A DNA stretch of 7,107 nt, from the NCBI GenBank assembly GCA_030621075.1, contig JAUXII010000043.1, positions 1 through 7,107 of the forward strand, read 5' to 3'. Origin of the DNA: Lentimicrobiaceae bacterium (GTDB lineage: Bacteria > Bacteroidota > Bacteroidia > Bacteroidales > JAGONC01). Below the pieces are notes generated by a model, which saw nothing but the letters and a program-made list of their open reading frames with translations, was not told where the DNA came from and did not search any database. Shown in pieces: positions 1-7,008 of this stretch. Position numbers and translations under genes: made by a program. How positions within the stretch are numbered: the first letter of the stretch is position 1; each line of letters begins with the position of its first letter.

Positions 1-2257
1 CATATCCTTCACATAAAACATCACCTTTTTTAACTTTGGCTCCTTTATTAACAATGGGTTTAAGGTTAATAGAGGTGTTTTGGTTGGTACGTAAAAACTT
101 GGTAAGGCCATAACGTATAACATCACCTTCAAAACTTATGAGTTTTTCAGTTTCCTCACGAGAATACTTAACAACAATCTCAAATGCATCAACATACTCA
201 ACAATACCATCTCCTTCGGCATAAATCAGAACCCTTGAGTCGGTAACCACACTCCTTTCAATTCCAGTTCCAACAATCGGAGCTTCAGGAGACAGCAAAG
301 GAACGGCTTGCCGCATCATGTTAGATCCCATTAACGCACGGTTTGCATCATCATGTTCGAGGAATGGAATCAGAGAGGCTGCAATGGATGCAATTTGATT
401 TGGAGCAACGTCAATCAAGTTAATTTTTTCACTCTCAATAATTGGATAGTCAGCCAGATACCTTGCTTTCACCTTTTCACTCTCAACATTTCCAGTCTCG
501 TCGATCCGTGTACTGGCCTGAGCAATAATTTTATCTTCTTCTTCTTCAGCAGTAAGAAAAACAGGAGGTGTATCAAGTAGCACTTTACCCTTTTCAACCT
601 GCCAATAAGGTGTTTCGATAAAACCTAATTTATTTATCTTAGCATAAACACAAAGAGATGATATCAGCCCAATATTTGGTCCTTCAGGTGTTTCAATAGT
701 ACAAAGACGCCCGTAATGCGTAAAATGAACATCACGTACTTCAAAACCGGCCCTTTCACGCGACAAACCACCCGGTCCTAATGCGGAGACCCTACGTTTA
801 TGGGTAAGTTCAGACAATGGATTGGTCTGATCCATAAACTGGGATAGCGGGTTTGTTCCAAAAAATGAATTAATAACAGATGATAAGGTTTTAGCATTGA
901 TCAGGTCAGTTGGTGTAAATACTTCATTATCCCTGACGTTCATTCTTTCCCTGATTGTTCTTGCCATCCTGGCAAGTCCAACACCAAATTGGTTATACAA
1001 CTGCTCGCCCACAGTCCTGACGCGACGATTACTCAGATGGTCGATATCATCGATCTCGGTTTTTGCATTTACGAGTTGAATAAGATATTTTACAATTGAA
1101 ATAATATCTTCCTTAGTCAGTACTTTAATATCAAGAGGGGTAGAAAGTTCTAACTTTTTATTTATCCTGTAGCGACCTACATCACCCAGGTCATAACGCT
1201 TATCAGAGAAAAACAGTTTATCAATTATTCCTCTTGCAGTTTCTTCATCAGGAGGTTCGGCATTTCTTAGCTGCCTGTAAATAAATTCAACAGCTTCCTT
1301 TTCTGAGTTTGCAGTATCTTTTTGCAGGGTGTTAAAGATTATTGAATAATCATTCGATTCAGCTTCATCACGATGAATAAGGATCGTTTTGATACCTGCT
1401 TCGATGATCGATTCAATATGTTTACTCTCTAATATTGTTTCCCGGTCGATAATGACCTCAGTACGCTCAATTGAGACAACCTCCCCTGTATCTTCATCAA
1501 CAAAATCTTCAATCCAGGATCGAACAACCCGGGCGGCCAATCTATCGCCCAGCACCTTTTTCAGTCCTGCTTTGCTTACTTTAACTTCTCTTGCCAGGTT
1601 GAATATTTCAAGAATATCTTTATCAGTTTCATAACCGATAGCCCTAAGCAATGTAGTTAAAGGAAGCTTCTTTTTCCTATCAATATAGGCATACAATACA
1701 TTATTAATATCAGTTGTAAATTCCATCCACGATCCTTTGAATGGGATAATACGTGCCGAGTACAATTGTTGTCCGTTAGCATGGAAGCTTGTCCCAAAGA
1801 ATACTCCGGGAGATCGATGCAATTGTGAAACCACAACTCGTTCGGCTCCGTTGACAATAAATGTACCTTTGGGACTCATGTAAGGAATCATTCCCAGGTA
1901 AACATCCTGGATAATGGTTTCAAAATCTTCATGATCCGGATCAGTGCAATAAAGCTTCAATTTTGCTTTAAGAGGAACACTATAGGAGAGTCCTCTTTCA
2001 ATACACTCCTCTATTGAATACCTGGGGGGATCGATAAAATAATCCAAAAATTCCAGAACAAAGTTATTTCTCACATCCGTTATCGGGAAGTTTTCAGAGA
2101 ACACTTTATACAGCCCTTCATTCATTCGATTCTCGGGATTTGTTTCCAACTGGAAAAAATCGCGGAATGATTTCAGCTGAATATCAAGAAAATCAGGATA
2201 ATCTGTTTGGATCTGCGCTGATCTAAAATTGATTCTTTCAATTATTTCTTTAGCCAA
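1..2257 (-). CDS. rpoB: RNA polymerase beta subunit, N-terminal part (runs off window)
   Basis: Beta subunit of DNA-directed RNA polymerase, which forms one side of the active-site cleft with beta' and binds rifampicin. I translated the minus strand through all 752 visible codons without a stop or frameshift. Recognisable blocks are FLDIQLKSF near residue 25, [16 protein letters not shown] at 139-154, the rifampicin-pocket segment at about 467-496 and [12 protein letters not shown] at 521-532. The frame is still open at position 1 ([10 protein letters not shown]), so roughly 500 C-terminal residues are missing if it has the usual family length. An in-frame TAA at 2270-2272 lies just upstream, and the only plausible start after it is TTG at 2255-2257 (M-A-K-E-I-I-E-R); the first in-frame ATG is residue 33, inside conserved sequence. 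Pocket residues equivalent to E. coli D516, H526 and S531 are D476, H486 and S491, the sensitive-type residues. It follows rplL by 144 bp; rpoC is expected next, outside the window. Confidence 0.98.
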   Translation of the reverse strand, partial: MAKEIIERINFRSAQIQTDYPDFLDIQLKSFRDFFQLETNPENRMNEGLYKVFSENFPITDVRNNFVLEFLDYFIDPPRYSIEECIERGLSYSVPLKAKLKLYCTDPDHEDFETIIQDVYLGMIPYMSPKGTFIVNGAERVVVSQLHRSPGVFFGTSFHANGQQLYSARIIPFKGSWMEFTTDINNVLYAYIDRKKKLPLTTLLRAIGYETDKDILEIFNLAREVKVSKAGLKKVLGDRLAARVVRSWIEDFVDEDTGEVVSIERTEVIIDRETILESKHIESIIEAGIKTILIHRDEAESNDYSIIFNTLQKDTANSEKEAVEFIYRQLRNAEPPDEETARGIIDKLFFSDKRYDLGDVGRYRINKKLELSTPLDIKVLTKEDIISIVKYLIQLVNAKTEIDDIDHLSNRRVRTVGEQLYNQFGVGLARMARTIRERMNVRDNEVFTPTDLINAKTLSSVINSFFGTNPLSQFMDQTNPLSELTHKRRVSALGPGGLSRERAGFEVRDVHFTHYGRLCTIETPEGPNIGLISSLCVYAKINKLGFIETPYWQVEKGKVLLDTPPVFLTAEEEEDKIIAQASTRIDETGNVESEKVKARYLADYPIIESEKINLIDVAPNQIASIAASLIPFLEHDDANRALMGSNMMRQAVPLLSPEAPIVGTGIERSVVTDSRVLIYAEGDGIVEYVDAFEIVVKYSREETEKLISFEGDVIRYGLTKFLRTNQNTSINLKPIVNKGAKVKKGDVLCEGY

Positions 2258-2336
2258 GGTCTTAAATTTTTATCCACCAAAAGGCAGATCGGTTATTAGA
2301 TGAATGATCAATTATTATAAATCAATAATAAAAGAA

Positions 2337-2372
2337 ATAGACTCTTCCGTCTAAAAAGAGGAAGAAGCCTAT
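2337..2372 (-). terminator. Hairpin with U-rich tail between rplL and rpoB; likely attenuator or processing site
   Basis: Read on the minus strand, ATAGgCTtCTTCC-TCT pairs with AGA-c-GGAAGAGtCTAT around a TTTT loop. This gives a stem of about 14 pairs with one mismatch and two single-base bulges. It is followed directly by TTTCTTTTATTATT (the T reading of the RNA), a U-rich tail like that of an intrinsic terminator. It starts about 30 nt after the rplL stop and ends about 80 nt before the rpoB start. In E. coli the rplL-rpoB spacer carries a partial terminator and an RNase III site that keep beta far below L7/L12. I infer a similar role here; complete termination is unlikely unless rpoB has its own promoter, which I could not identify. 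Confidence 0.7.
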
Positions 2373-2401
2373 CTCTCTATCATTATCTGATATGTCCTTT
2401 G

Positions 2402-2782
2402 TTATTTAACCTCAACCTCTGCTCCAGCCTCCTCTAATTGTTTTTGTAATGCTTCTGCTTCATCTTTGGACACTCCCTCTTTTATAGCCTTTGGAGCTGA
2501 GTCGACCAATTCTTTAGCTTCTTTCAATCCTAAGCTTGTAAGTTCTTTAACGAGTTTAACAACTGCAAGTTTCGATTGTCCAGGAGCATTAATAATTACA
2601 TCAAATGAAGTTTGTTCTTCAGCTGCTTCCTCGCTGCCACTGCCTGCGCCAGGTGCTGCAACTACTGCTGCTGCTGCTGCCGGCTCAATACCATATTCGT
2701 CCTTTAATATTCCAGCTAACTCATTAACCTCTTTAACTGTTAAGTTAACAAGCTGATCTGCAAAAGCTTTTAAATCTGCCAT
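2402..2782 (-). CDS. rplL: Large-subunit ribosomal protein bL12 (L7/L12)
   Basis: Stalk protein present in several dimers per ribosome; it recruits EF-Tu, EF-G and other GTPases and stimulates their GTP hydrolysis. The 126 residues match the family length. Residues 1-33 are the helical dimerisation and L10-binding domain, 34-57 a flexible Ala/Gly/Glu-rich hinge ([16 protein letters not shown]), and 58-126 the globular factor-binding domain with the hallmark [14 protein letters not shown] at 84-97 and the ending [10 protein letters not shown]. The hinge includes a short GCA/GCT triplet repeat, (CTG)5 on the plus strand at 2665-2679. The ATG is 53 nt after the rplJ stop and has an A/T-rich upstream region (ACGAAAATAAA) with no Shine-Dalgarno, common in highly expressed Bacteroidota genes. 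Co-transcription with rplJ is expected. The identification is certain from sequence and position. Confidence 0.99.
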   Translation of the reverse strand: MADLKAFADQLVNLTVKEVNELAGILKDEYGIEPAAAAAVVAAPGAGSGSEEAAEEQTSFDVIINAPGQSKLAVVKLVKELTSLGLKEAKELVDSAPKAIKEGVSKDEAEALQKQLEEAGAEVEVK

Positions 2783-2835
2783 TTTATTTTCGTTTTAAGA
2801 TTTATTAATTATTTCCTATCATATATAATTCGAAA

Positions 2836-3357
2836 TTATGCTTCTTTTTCTGCTAAGGTCTTCAATATCCCCGACAGATCCTGGCCTGCTGATTGCAACG
2901 CACCAATAACATTTTTAACAGGTGACTGCAACAATGAAATGACTTCGCCAATTAATTCCTCTCTTGACTTAATATTTGCCAATATTTCTAATTGATCATC
3001 GCCAACAAAAATAGCCTGATCTATGAATGCACCTTTCAGAACAGGTTTGTCGTGAGTTTCTCTAAGCAATTGAATAAGCTTAGCAGGTGCATTACCTGTA
3101 TCGGAAATCATTAATGATGTAGGGCCTTTTAACGTTTCTGACAATGACCCGAAATCTTTATCCGTTTTTTCCATTGCTTTCTTAAGCAACGTATTTTTAA
3201 CCACCAATAATTCGATGTTCATTTTAAAGCAGAGCCTTCTCAATTCGCTGGTATGATCAGCATTCAGTTCTGATATATCTGCCAGATAGATATTATTGTT
3301 ATCCACTAAGCGCTCTGCCAGCGAATCAATAAGTTGATTTTTTTCTTCTCTATTCAT
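2836..3357 (-). CDS. rplJ: Large-subunit ribosomal protein uL10
   Basis: Base of the L7/L12 stalk: the N-terminal domain binds 23S rRNA next to L11 and the C-terminal helix holds the L12 dimers. At 173 residues it has the usual length. Family blocks seen are the N-terminal helix from residue 3 (REEKNQLIDSLAERL), VVKNTLLKKA at 52-61 and LKGPTSLMI at 76-84. The C-terminal segment from about 140 (SLLQSPVKNVIGALQSAG, then an LSGILKTLAEKE helix) is the L12-binding arm. The gene lies 41 nt after rplA and 53 nt before rplL. The start ATG is preceded by AAGGA with a 9-nt spacer, one of only two clear Shine-Dalgarno-like sites in the window. In E. coli, L10 represses its own operon through a long leader ahead of rplJ; the 41-nt gap here cannot hold such a leader without using the end of rplA. 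Confidence 0.99.
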   Translation of the reverse strand: MNREEKNQLIDSLAERLVDNNNIYLADISELNADHTSELRRLCFKMNIELLVVKNTLLKKAMEKTDKDFGSLSETLKGPTSLMISDTGNAPAKLIQLLRETHDKPVLKGAFIDQAIFVGDDQLEILANIKSREELIGEVISLLQSPVKNVIGALQSAGQDLSGILKTLAEKEA

Positions 3358-3366
3358 AATTTTTCT

Positions 3367-3371
3367 TCCTT
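3367..3371 (-). promoter_or_regulatory. Shine-Dalgarno-like AAGGA ahead of rplJ
   Basis: The minus strand reads AAGGAAGAAAAATTATG; the AAGGA core is 9 nt from the rplJ ATG. Most other genes in this window have no such element, so the site supports this start but may be little used, since Bacteroidota ribosomes generally rely weakly on Shine-Dalgarno pairing. Confidence 0.45.
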
Positions 3372-3398
3372 CAATTAATTCGAGAGCACACTCTTCTT

Positions 3399-4091
3399 CT
3401 ATACAATAGATTTCAGATCAATTTTTATCCCTGAGCTCATTGTACTGGAGAGGTAAATACTTTTCACATATGTACCTTTCGCAGCGGATGGTTTCAATTT
3501 GACAATAGTTTGCACTAATTCGTTTGTATTTTCAATCAGCTTTTCCTCAGAAAAAGAGACCTTTCCAACAGGAGAGTGTATGATTCCGTACTTATCCACT
3601 TTAAAATCAATCTTACCTGCTTTTACATCGTTAACTGCTTTTCCAATATCCATCGTAACGGTACCAGTTTTGGGATTTGGCATCAATCCTCTTGGTCCCA
3701 AGATTCTCCCCAAAGGCCCAACCTTACCCATAACACTAGGCATGGTGATTACCACGTCAATATCAGTCCAACCATTTTTTATTTTCTGAATATAATCATC
3801 CAGCCCCACAAAATCAGCTCCCGCTGCTGTTGCTTCTTCCTCTTTATCAGGTGTACAAAGAACCAGAACTTTTTTAGTTTTACCAGTTCCATGCGGCAAT
3901 GTAACCGTACCTCTAACCATCTGATTAGCTTTTCGGGGATCAATGCCCAATCGCACATCAATGTCAACAGAAGAATCAAATTTGACGGTAGTAATATTTT
4001 TAACAATAGCTACTGCTTCATTAATTGGATATGTGGTGTTCTTATCGAATTTCTCAAGCGCAGCCTTTTGGCTTTTTGTTAATTTGCCCAT
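3399..4091 (-). CDS. rplA: Large-subunit ribosomal protein uL1
   Basis: L1 stalk protein at the ribosomal E site, which assists release of deacylated tRNA; in many bacteria it also represses its own operon by binding mRNA. The 230 residues match the family length. Domain I is formed by the N- and C-terminal parts and domain II by the middle. Visible blocks are [12 protein letters not shown] at 60-71, the L1 signature around 122-142 ([20 protein letters not shown], then TGTVT), [17 protein letters not shown] near 164-180 and the C-terminal [20 protein letters not shown]. It starts 26 nt after the rplK stop, a spacing that implies one transcript and possibly translational coupling. Bases before the ATG are TATAAAGAG, not a convincing ribosome-binding site. 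I did not find an obvious L1-binding mRNA stem in the neighbouring gaps. Confidence 0.99.
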   Translation of the reverse strand: MGKLTKSQKAALEKFDKNTTYPINEAVAIVKNITTVKFDSSVDIDVRLGIDPRKANQMVRGTVTLPHGTGKTKKVLVLCTPDKEEEATAAGADFVGLDDYIQKIKNGWTDIDVVITMPSVMGKVGPLGRILGPRGLMPNPKTGTVTMDIGKAVNDVKAGKIDFKVDKYGIIHSPVGKVSFSEEKLIENTNELVQTIVKLKPSAAKGTYVKSIYLSSTMSSGIKIDLKSIV

Positions 4092-4117
4092 CTCTTTATA
4101 AAATTAATACTGTTCAA

Positions 4118-4564
4118 CTAATTATTTTCAAATGGCGGAGTTCCTTTTACTTTAATCCCCATGCTTCTAGCAGTTCCAACCACCATTTTCATAGCTGATT
4201 CAATGGTAAAGGCATTCAGGTCGACCATTTTTTCTTCGGCAATTACCTTAACCTGTTCCCATGAGACTGAAGCAACTTTCTGCCTGTTTGGCTCCGGAGA
4301 ACCTTTTTGAAGTTTGGCAGCCTCCAGCAGCTGAACAGCAACAGGGGGTGTTTTTACAATAAAAGTGAATGATTTGTCCTTAAAAACAGTTATTATAACA
4401 GGTAAAACCTTGCCTGGTTTATCCTGAGTTCTTGCATTGAATTGTTTACAAAACTCCATAATATTCACACCTTTAGCTCCCAGTGCAGGGCCTACTGGTG
4501 GAGATGGGTTTGCAGCGCCACCTTTAATTTGAAGTTTTATCAATCCATCAACTTCTTTCGCCAT
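4118..4564 (-). CDS. rplK: Large-subunit ribosomal protein uL11
   Basis: L11 binds the GTPase-associated region of 23S rRNA at the stalk base and is needed for response to stalled, uncharged tRNA; with its rRNA it forms the thiostrepton site. At 148 residues it is a few residues longer than the E. coli protein, the excess being a C-terminal tail (TPPFENN). The N-terminal domain (1 to about 72) carries the proline-rich [20 protein letters not shown] block at 19-38, with P22 and P23 at the positions linked to thiostrepton sensitivity. The C-terminal rRNA-binding domain includes the signature [20 protein letters not shown] at 118-137. The gene follows nusG by 52 nt and precedes rplA by 26 nt. 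An AAGGA with a 7-nt spacer supports the ATG chosen. Confidence 0.99.
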   Translation of the reverse strand: MAKEVDGLIKLQIKGGAANPSPPVGPALGAKGVNIMEFCKQFNARTQDKPGKVLPVIITVFKDKSFTFIVKTPPVAVQLLEAAKLQKGSPEPNRQKVASVSWEQVKVIAEEKMVDLNAFTIESAMKMVVGTARSMGIKVKGTPPFENN

Positions 4565-4571
4565 TACTCTT

Positions 4572-4576
4572 TCCTT
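4572..4576 (-). promoter_or_regulatory. Shine-Dalgarno-like AAGGA ahead of rplK
   Basis: The minus strand reads ATAAGGAAAGAGTAATG; the AAGGA core lies 7 nt from the rplK ATG, a canonical distance. It is the best ribosome-binding site in the window and supports the chosen start of L11. Confidence 0.55.
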
Positions 4577-4616
4577 ATATTTTTTTTAAATACTTCTTAT
4601 TTCTAATGCAATAGAC

Positions 4617-5162
4617 TTATTGTTCTTTCTCAACTTGCATAAATCCGAGTTCAAGAGGAGTTTTTCTTCCAAAGATTTTAACCATCACTTTAAGTTTCTT
4701 TTTCTCCTCATTAATTTCTTCTATAACACCGCTAAAGCTATTAAACGGGCCATCAATAACTTTCACACTTTCACCAATAATAAAAGGCACATTTATTCCT
4801 TCCCCCATCTCAGCAAGTTCATCTACTTTTCCTAGAATTCTATTCACTTCTGCAGGTCGAAGGGGGTGGGCTTCGCCTTTTGTACCAAGGAATCCGATTA
4901 CATTCGGCACACTTTTAATAATATGTGGTATTTCGCCCACAAGTGCAGCTTCGATGATCAAATATCCCGGAAAAAAATTACGATCCTTGCTAACTTTCTT
5001 TCCTTTTCTAATCAGAAACACTTTTTCAGTAGGGATGAGTATCTGGGAAATGTAATCGTGAAGGTTCAGCCGTTCTATCTCACTTTCGAGATAAATCTTC
5101 ACCTTTTTCTCCTTCCCGGTGATTGCCCGAACCACGTACCACTTTTTTTCCTGCTCACCCAT
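4617..5162 (-). CDS. nusG: Transcription termination/antitermination factor NusG
   Basis: Universal elongation factor: the N-terminal NGN domain binds the RNA polymerase clamp and the C-terminal KOW domain contacts ribosomal protein S10 or Rho. At 181 residues it is a standard two-domain bacterial NusG. The NGN domain spans about 6-115 (KWYVVRAITGKEKKV at the start, RNFFPGYLII at 61-70, VPNVIGFLG at 85-93). The KOW domain spans about 127-178 (IGESVKVIDGPFNSFSGVIE, then the strand KLKVMVKIFGRKTPLEL). A full-length paralogue such as RfaH or UpxY is less likely because the gene sits between secE and rplK, the canonical place for nusG. It is 58 nt downstream of secE. No Shine-Dalgarno precedes the ATG (TTAGTAGTCACA). 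Confidence 0.98.
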   Translation of the reverse strand: MGEQEKKWYVVRAITGKEKKVKIYLESEIERLNLHDYISQILIPTEKVFLIRKGKKVSKDRNFFPGYLIIEAALVGEIPHIIKSVPNVIGFLGTKGEAHPLRPAEVNRILGKVDELAEMGEGINVPFIIGESVKVIDGPFNSFSGVIEEINEEKKKLKVMVKIFGRKTPLELGFMQVEKEQ

Positions 5163-5220
5163 TGTGACTACTAAATTGAAAAGTTATTGATCTGATTAGA
5201 GAATTAAAAATAGAATGGGT

Positions 5221-5418
5221 TTAAAACAACTTATAATACTGTTTTAGGATATTTTCAAATGAAATATCCATCAAAAAAATGATCATTGCAACGATCAAGG
5301 AGGCAATAAAAACAACGATTGCGCTATTTTGCAACTCACTCCAGCTGGGCCAGGAAACTTTATGCATCAACTCGTCATAGCTTTCCTTGATATACTCTCT
5401 TATTTTAAACCGTGCCAT
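5221..5418 (-). CDS. secE: Preprotein translocase subunit SecE (single-TM form)
   Basis: SecE clamps the two halves of the SecY channel in the inner membrane and is essential for Sec-dependent export. This is the short, single-span form: 65 residues, compared with 127 in E. coli, which has two extra N-terminal spans. An amphipathic N-terminal segment (REYIKESYDEL, 7-17) is followed by the conserved hinge HKVSWPSWSEL at 19-29, then one membrane span at about 31-51 (NSAIVVFIASLIVAMIIFLM) and a short C-terminal tail (ENILKQYYKLF). It begins 33 nt after tRNA-Trp and ends 58 nt before nusG. The ATG has no Shine-Dalgarno upstream. The placement beside nusG and the hinge motif make the call secure despite the small size. 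Confidence 0.97.
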   Translation of the reverse strand: MARFKIREYIKESYDELMHKVSWPSWSELQNSAIVVFIASLIVAMIIFLMDISFENILKQYYKLF

Positions 5419-5451
5419 TTATGAAATTTCTAAGTTATAAGTTATTATCAG

Positions 5452-5524
5452 CACGGGTGGTAGGACTCGAACCTACAACCAATGGTTTTGGAGACCACTA
5501 CTCTGCCAATTGAGCTACACCCGT
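5452..5524 (-). tRNA. tRNA-Trp (anticodon CCA)
   Basis: A complete cloverleaf folds on the minus strand. The acceptor stem is ACGGGTG/CACCCGT with discriminator G, the D arm contains AGCTC...GAGT, the anticodon stem is GTGGT/ACCAT around CTCCAAA, and the T arm is GTAGG-TTCGAGT-CCTAC. The anticodon CCA (plus-strand tgg at 5489-5491) reads UGG. The 3' CCA is not encoded and must be added afterwards. The gene sits between the tuf terminator (25 nt upstream) and secE (33 nt downstream), so its 3' processing would also create the 5' end of the secE-nusG message if they are co-transcribed. Confidence 0.98.
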
Positions 5525-5549
5525 TTGAGATTAATTAACTAATTCAAAT

Positions 5550-5581
5550 AAAGGCATTCCAGCTATCAGTGGAACGCCTTT
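5550..5581 (-). terminator. Intrinsic terminator after tuf
   Basis: On the minus strand AAAGGCGTTCCA pairs with TGGAATGCCTTT over 12 pairs (one G-U) around the 8-nt loop CTGATAGC, followed by ATTTGAATT. It starts 15 nt after the tuf stop codon. The A-rich 5' arm and T-rich 3' arm let it work in both directions, but no gene points at it from the other side. It should limit read-through from the abundant tuf transcript into tRNA-Trp and secE. The call rests on sequence symmetry and position only. Confidence 0.85.
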
Positions 5582-5596
5582 TGCAATTTATGCATA

Positions 5597-6784
5597 TTAC
5601 TCAATAATCTCAATAACCTGTCCGGCACCAACAGTTCGTCCTCCTTCACGGATAGCGAACCTAAGGCCCTTGGTCATTGCGATTTCTGAGATAAGATGAA
5701 CCTCAATTGTTACGTGGTCTCCGGGCATTACCATTTCAACTCCTTCAGGCAGAAATATTTCACCAGTTACGTCGGTTGTTCTAAAATAGAATTGCGGACG
5801 ATATTTATTATGGAAAGGAGTATGTCTGCCACCTTCTTCCTTTTTCAATACATAAACTTCACCTTTGAAATATTTATGTGGTGTGATAGAGCCTGGCTTA
5901 GCAATAACCATTCCCCTGGTAATCGCTTTCTTATCAATACCCCTCAGCAACAATCCGGCATTATCACCAGCTTCACCCCTGTCAAGAATTTTCCTAAACA
6001 TCTCAACACCAGTTACAACTGATTTAAGCTTTCCAGCACCCAGTCCAATAATATCAACATGATCACCAACATTAACAACTCCGGTCTCGATTCGTCCGGT
6101 AGCAACTGTTCCACGACCTGTAATTGAAAAAACGTCTTCAACAGGCATCAGAAAGGGCTTATCCTTATCACGTTTCGGCAATGGGATCCATGAGTCGCAA
6201 GCATCCATAAGTTCAAAAAGCTTTTTAACATCTTCAGGTTCTTGATTGAGGGCTGCAAGAGCAGACCCCTGGATGATCGGTGTATTATCGCCATCAAAAT
6301 CATAGAATGAAAGCAGGTCTCTGATTTCCATATCAACGAGTTCAAGCAGTTCATCATCGTCAACCATGTCGGTTTTATTCATAAAAACAACAAGTGTAGG
6401 CACACCAACCTGACGAGCCAACAGGATATGCTCACGAGTTTGGGGCATAGGGCCGTCATCAGCAGCAACAACCAAAATTGCACCATCCATCTGAGCAGCA
6501 CCTGTTACCATATTCTTTACATAGTCGGCGTGACCAGGACAGTCCACATGAGCATAATGTCTATTATCTGTCTCATACTCAACATGAGCTGTGTTAATAG
6601 TGATACCTCTTTCCTTTTCTTCCGGAGCATTATCAATTTCATCAAACGATTTATACTCTGCTAATCCTTTGTCCTGAAGATTTAAGGTTATTGCAGCGGT
6701 TAATGTTGTTTTGCCATGGTCAACATGACCAATAGTACCAATATTAACATGCGGTTTCGTGCGTTCAAATTTTGCTTTTGCCAT
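5597..6784 (-). CDS. tuf: Translation elongation factor Tu (EF-Tu)
   Basis: GTPase that carries aminoacyl-tRNA to the ribosomal A site. The 395 residues are full length. Domain 1 (1 to about 200) holds the GTP motifs: GHVDHGKT at 19-26, switch I RGITI at 59-63, DCPGH at 81-85 with the catalytic H85, NKTD at 136-139 and GSAL near 173. Domains 2 and 3 are complete, with [31 protein letters not shown] and the C-terminal [11 protein letters not shown]. The third G4 residue is Thr where E. coli has Cys, and residue 109 is Asp in [13 protein letters not shown] where E. coli has Thr; neither should prevent function. No Shine-Dalgarno precedes the ATG (ACATTATTTGAT). It lies 55 nt after tRNA-Thr and ends in a strong hairpin. 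Only this tuf copy is visible, so whether a second exists cannot be judged. Confidence 0.99.
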   Translation of the reverse strand: MAKAKFERTKPHVNIGTIGHVDHGKTTLTAAITLNLQDKGLAEYKSFDEIDNAPEEKERGITINTAHVEYETDNRHYAHVDCPGHADYVKNMVTGAAQMDGAILVVAADDGPMPQTREHILLARQVGVPTLVVFMNKTDMVDDDELLELVDMEIRDLLSFYDFDGDNTPIIQGSALAALNQEPEDVKKLFELMDACDSWIPLPKRDKDKPFLMPVEDVFSITGRGTVATGRIETGVVNVGDHVDIIGLGAGKLKSVVTGVEMFRKILDRGEAGDNAGLLLRGIDKKAITRGMVIAKPGSITPHKYFKGEVYVLKKEEGGRHTPFHNKYRPQFYFRTTDVTGEIFLPEGVEMVMPGDHVTIEVHLISEIAMTKGLRFAIREGGRTVGAGQVIEIIE

Positions 6785-6839
6785 ATCAAATAATGTTTAA
6801 TTAAAAGTTTACACATAAATTGCCTGTTCAATATTTTCG

Positions 6840-6912
6840 AGCCAATGACGGGATTTGAACCCGTCACCTCGTCCTTACCAAGGACGCGCTCTACCAAATG
6901 AGCTACATCGGC
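6840..6912 (-). tRNA. tRNA-Thr (anticodon GGU)
   Basis: A cloverleaf on the minus strand: acceptor GCCGATG/CATTGGC (one G-U pair), D arm GCTCATTTGGTAGAGC, anticodon stem CGTCC/GGACG around TTGGTAA, and T arm GACGG-GTTCAAAT-CCGTC (approximate boundaries). The anticodon GGT is at plus-strand acc 6877-6879. The base after the acceptor is T, so the discriminator would be U where E. coli tRNA-Thr has A; CCA is not encoded. It lies 7 nt after tRNA-Gly and 55 nt ahead of tuf, the same neighbourhood as E. coli thrT-tufB. Confidence 0.97.
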
Positions 6913-6919
6913 TTTTCAG

Positions 6920-6992
6920 AGCGGAAAACGGGATTCGAACCCGCCACCTAAAGCTTGGAAGGCTTTCGCTCTACCAAATGAGCTATTTCCGC
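6920..6992 (-). tRNA. tRNA-Gly (anticodon UCC)
   Basis: A cloverleaf on the minus strand: acceptor GCGGAAA/TTTCCGC, D arm GCTCATTTGGTAGAGC, anticodon stem AAAGC/GCTTT around CTTCCAA, and T arm GCGGG-TTCGAAT-CCCGT with one G-U pair. The anticodon TCC (plus-strand gga 6957-6959) reads GGA and GGG. The discriminator is U, as is usual for bacterial tRNA-Gly, and CCA is not encoded. It is 16 nt after tRNA-Tyr and 7 nt before tRNA-Thr, so the three are surely cut from one precursor. Confidence 0.97.
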
Positions 6993-7008
6993 AAAATGAA
7001 TTTGGTTG

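Noticed and set aside
353..580. Plus-strand open frame across the rpoB region (75 codons), and similar ones at 897-1079 and 1389-1634
   Set aside because: They lie antisense to continuous, clearly conserved rpoB coding sequence and their translations resemble no known protein.
1657..1857. Minus-strand frame of 66 codons inside rpoB
   Set aside because: It overlaps rpoB in another frame, where the rpoB frame itself is highly conserved.
2273..2330. AT-rich stretch before rpoB as a separate rpoB promoter
   Set aside because: No recognisable -33/-7 pair; the short attatt/aataat symmetry is expected in DNA of this composition.
3383..3394. Small inverted repeat AGAG-TGTG-CTCT between rplA and rplJ
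   Set aside because: Four pairs only, with no extension; too weak to claim as an L10 leader or processing site.
3576..4082. Long plus-strand open frame (168 codons) opposite rplA
   Set aside because: It is fully antisense to the intact L1 gene; its low-complexity, Cys/His/Phe-rich translation is typical of a shadow frame.
4565..4616. Search for an L1-binding stem ahead of rplK
   Set aside because: The 52-nt gap is A/T-rich and contains no stem-loop that I could match to the 23S rRNA L1 site.
5163..5220. Possible promoter in the secE-nusG gap (minus-strand TAACTTTT resembling TAnnTTTG)
   Set aside because: The final G of the -7 element is missing and no -33 TTTG at suitable spacing is evident; such matches are frequent in AT-rich DNA.
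6700..6897. Minus-strand frame of 65 codons running from tRNA-Thr into tuf
   Set aside because: It overlaps a tRNA and the start of tuf out of frame; tRNA sequence read as protein gives such false frames (here GKDEVTGSNPV).
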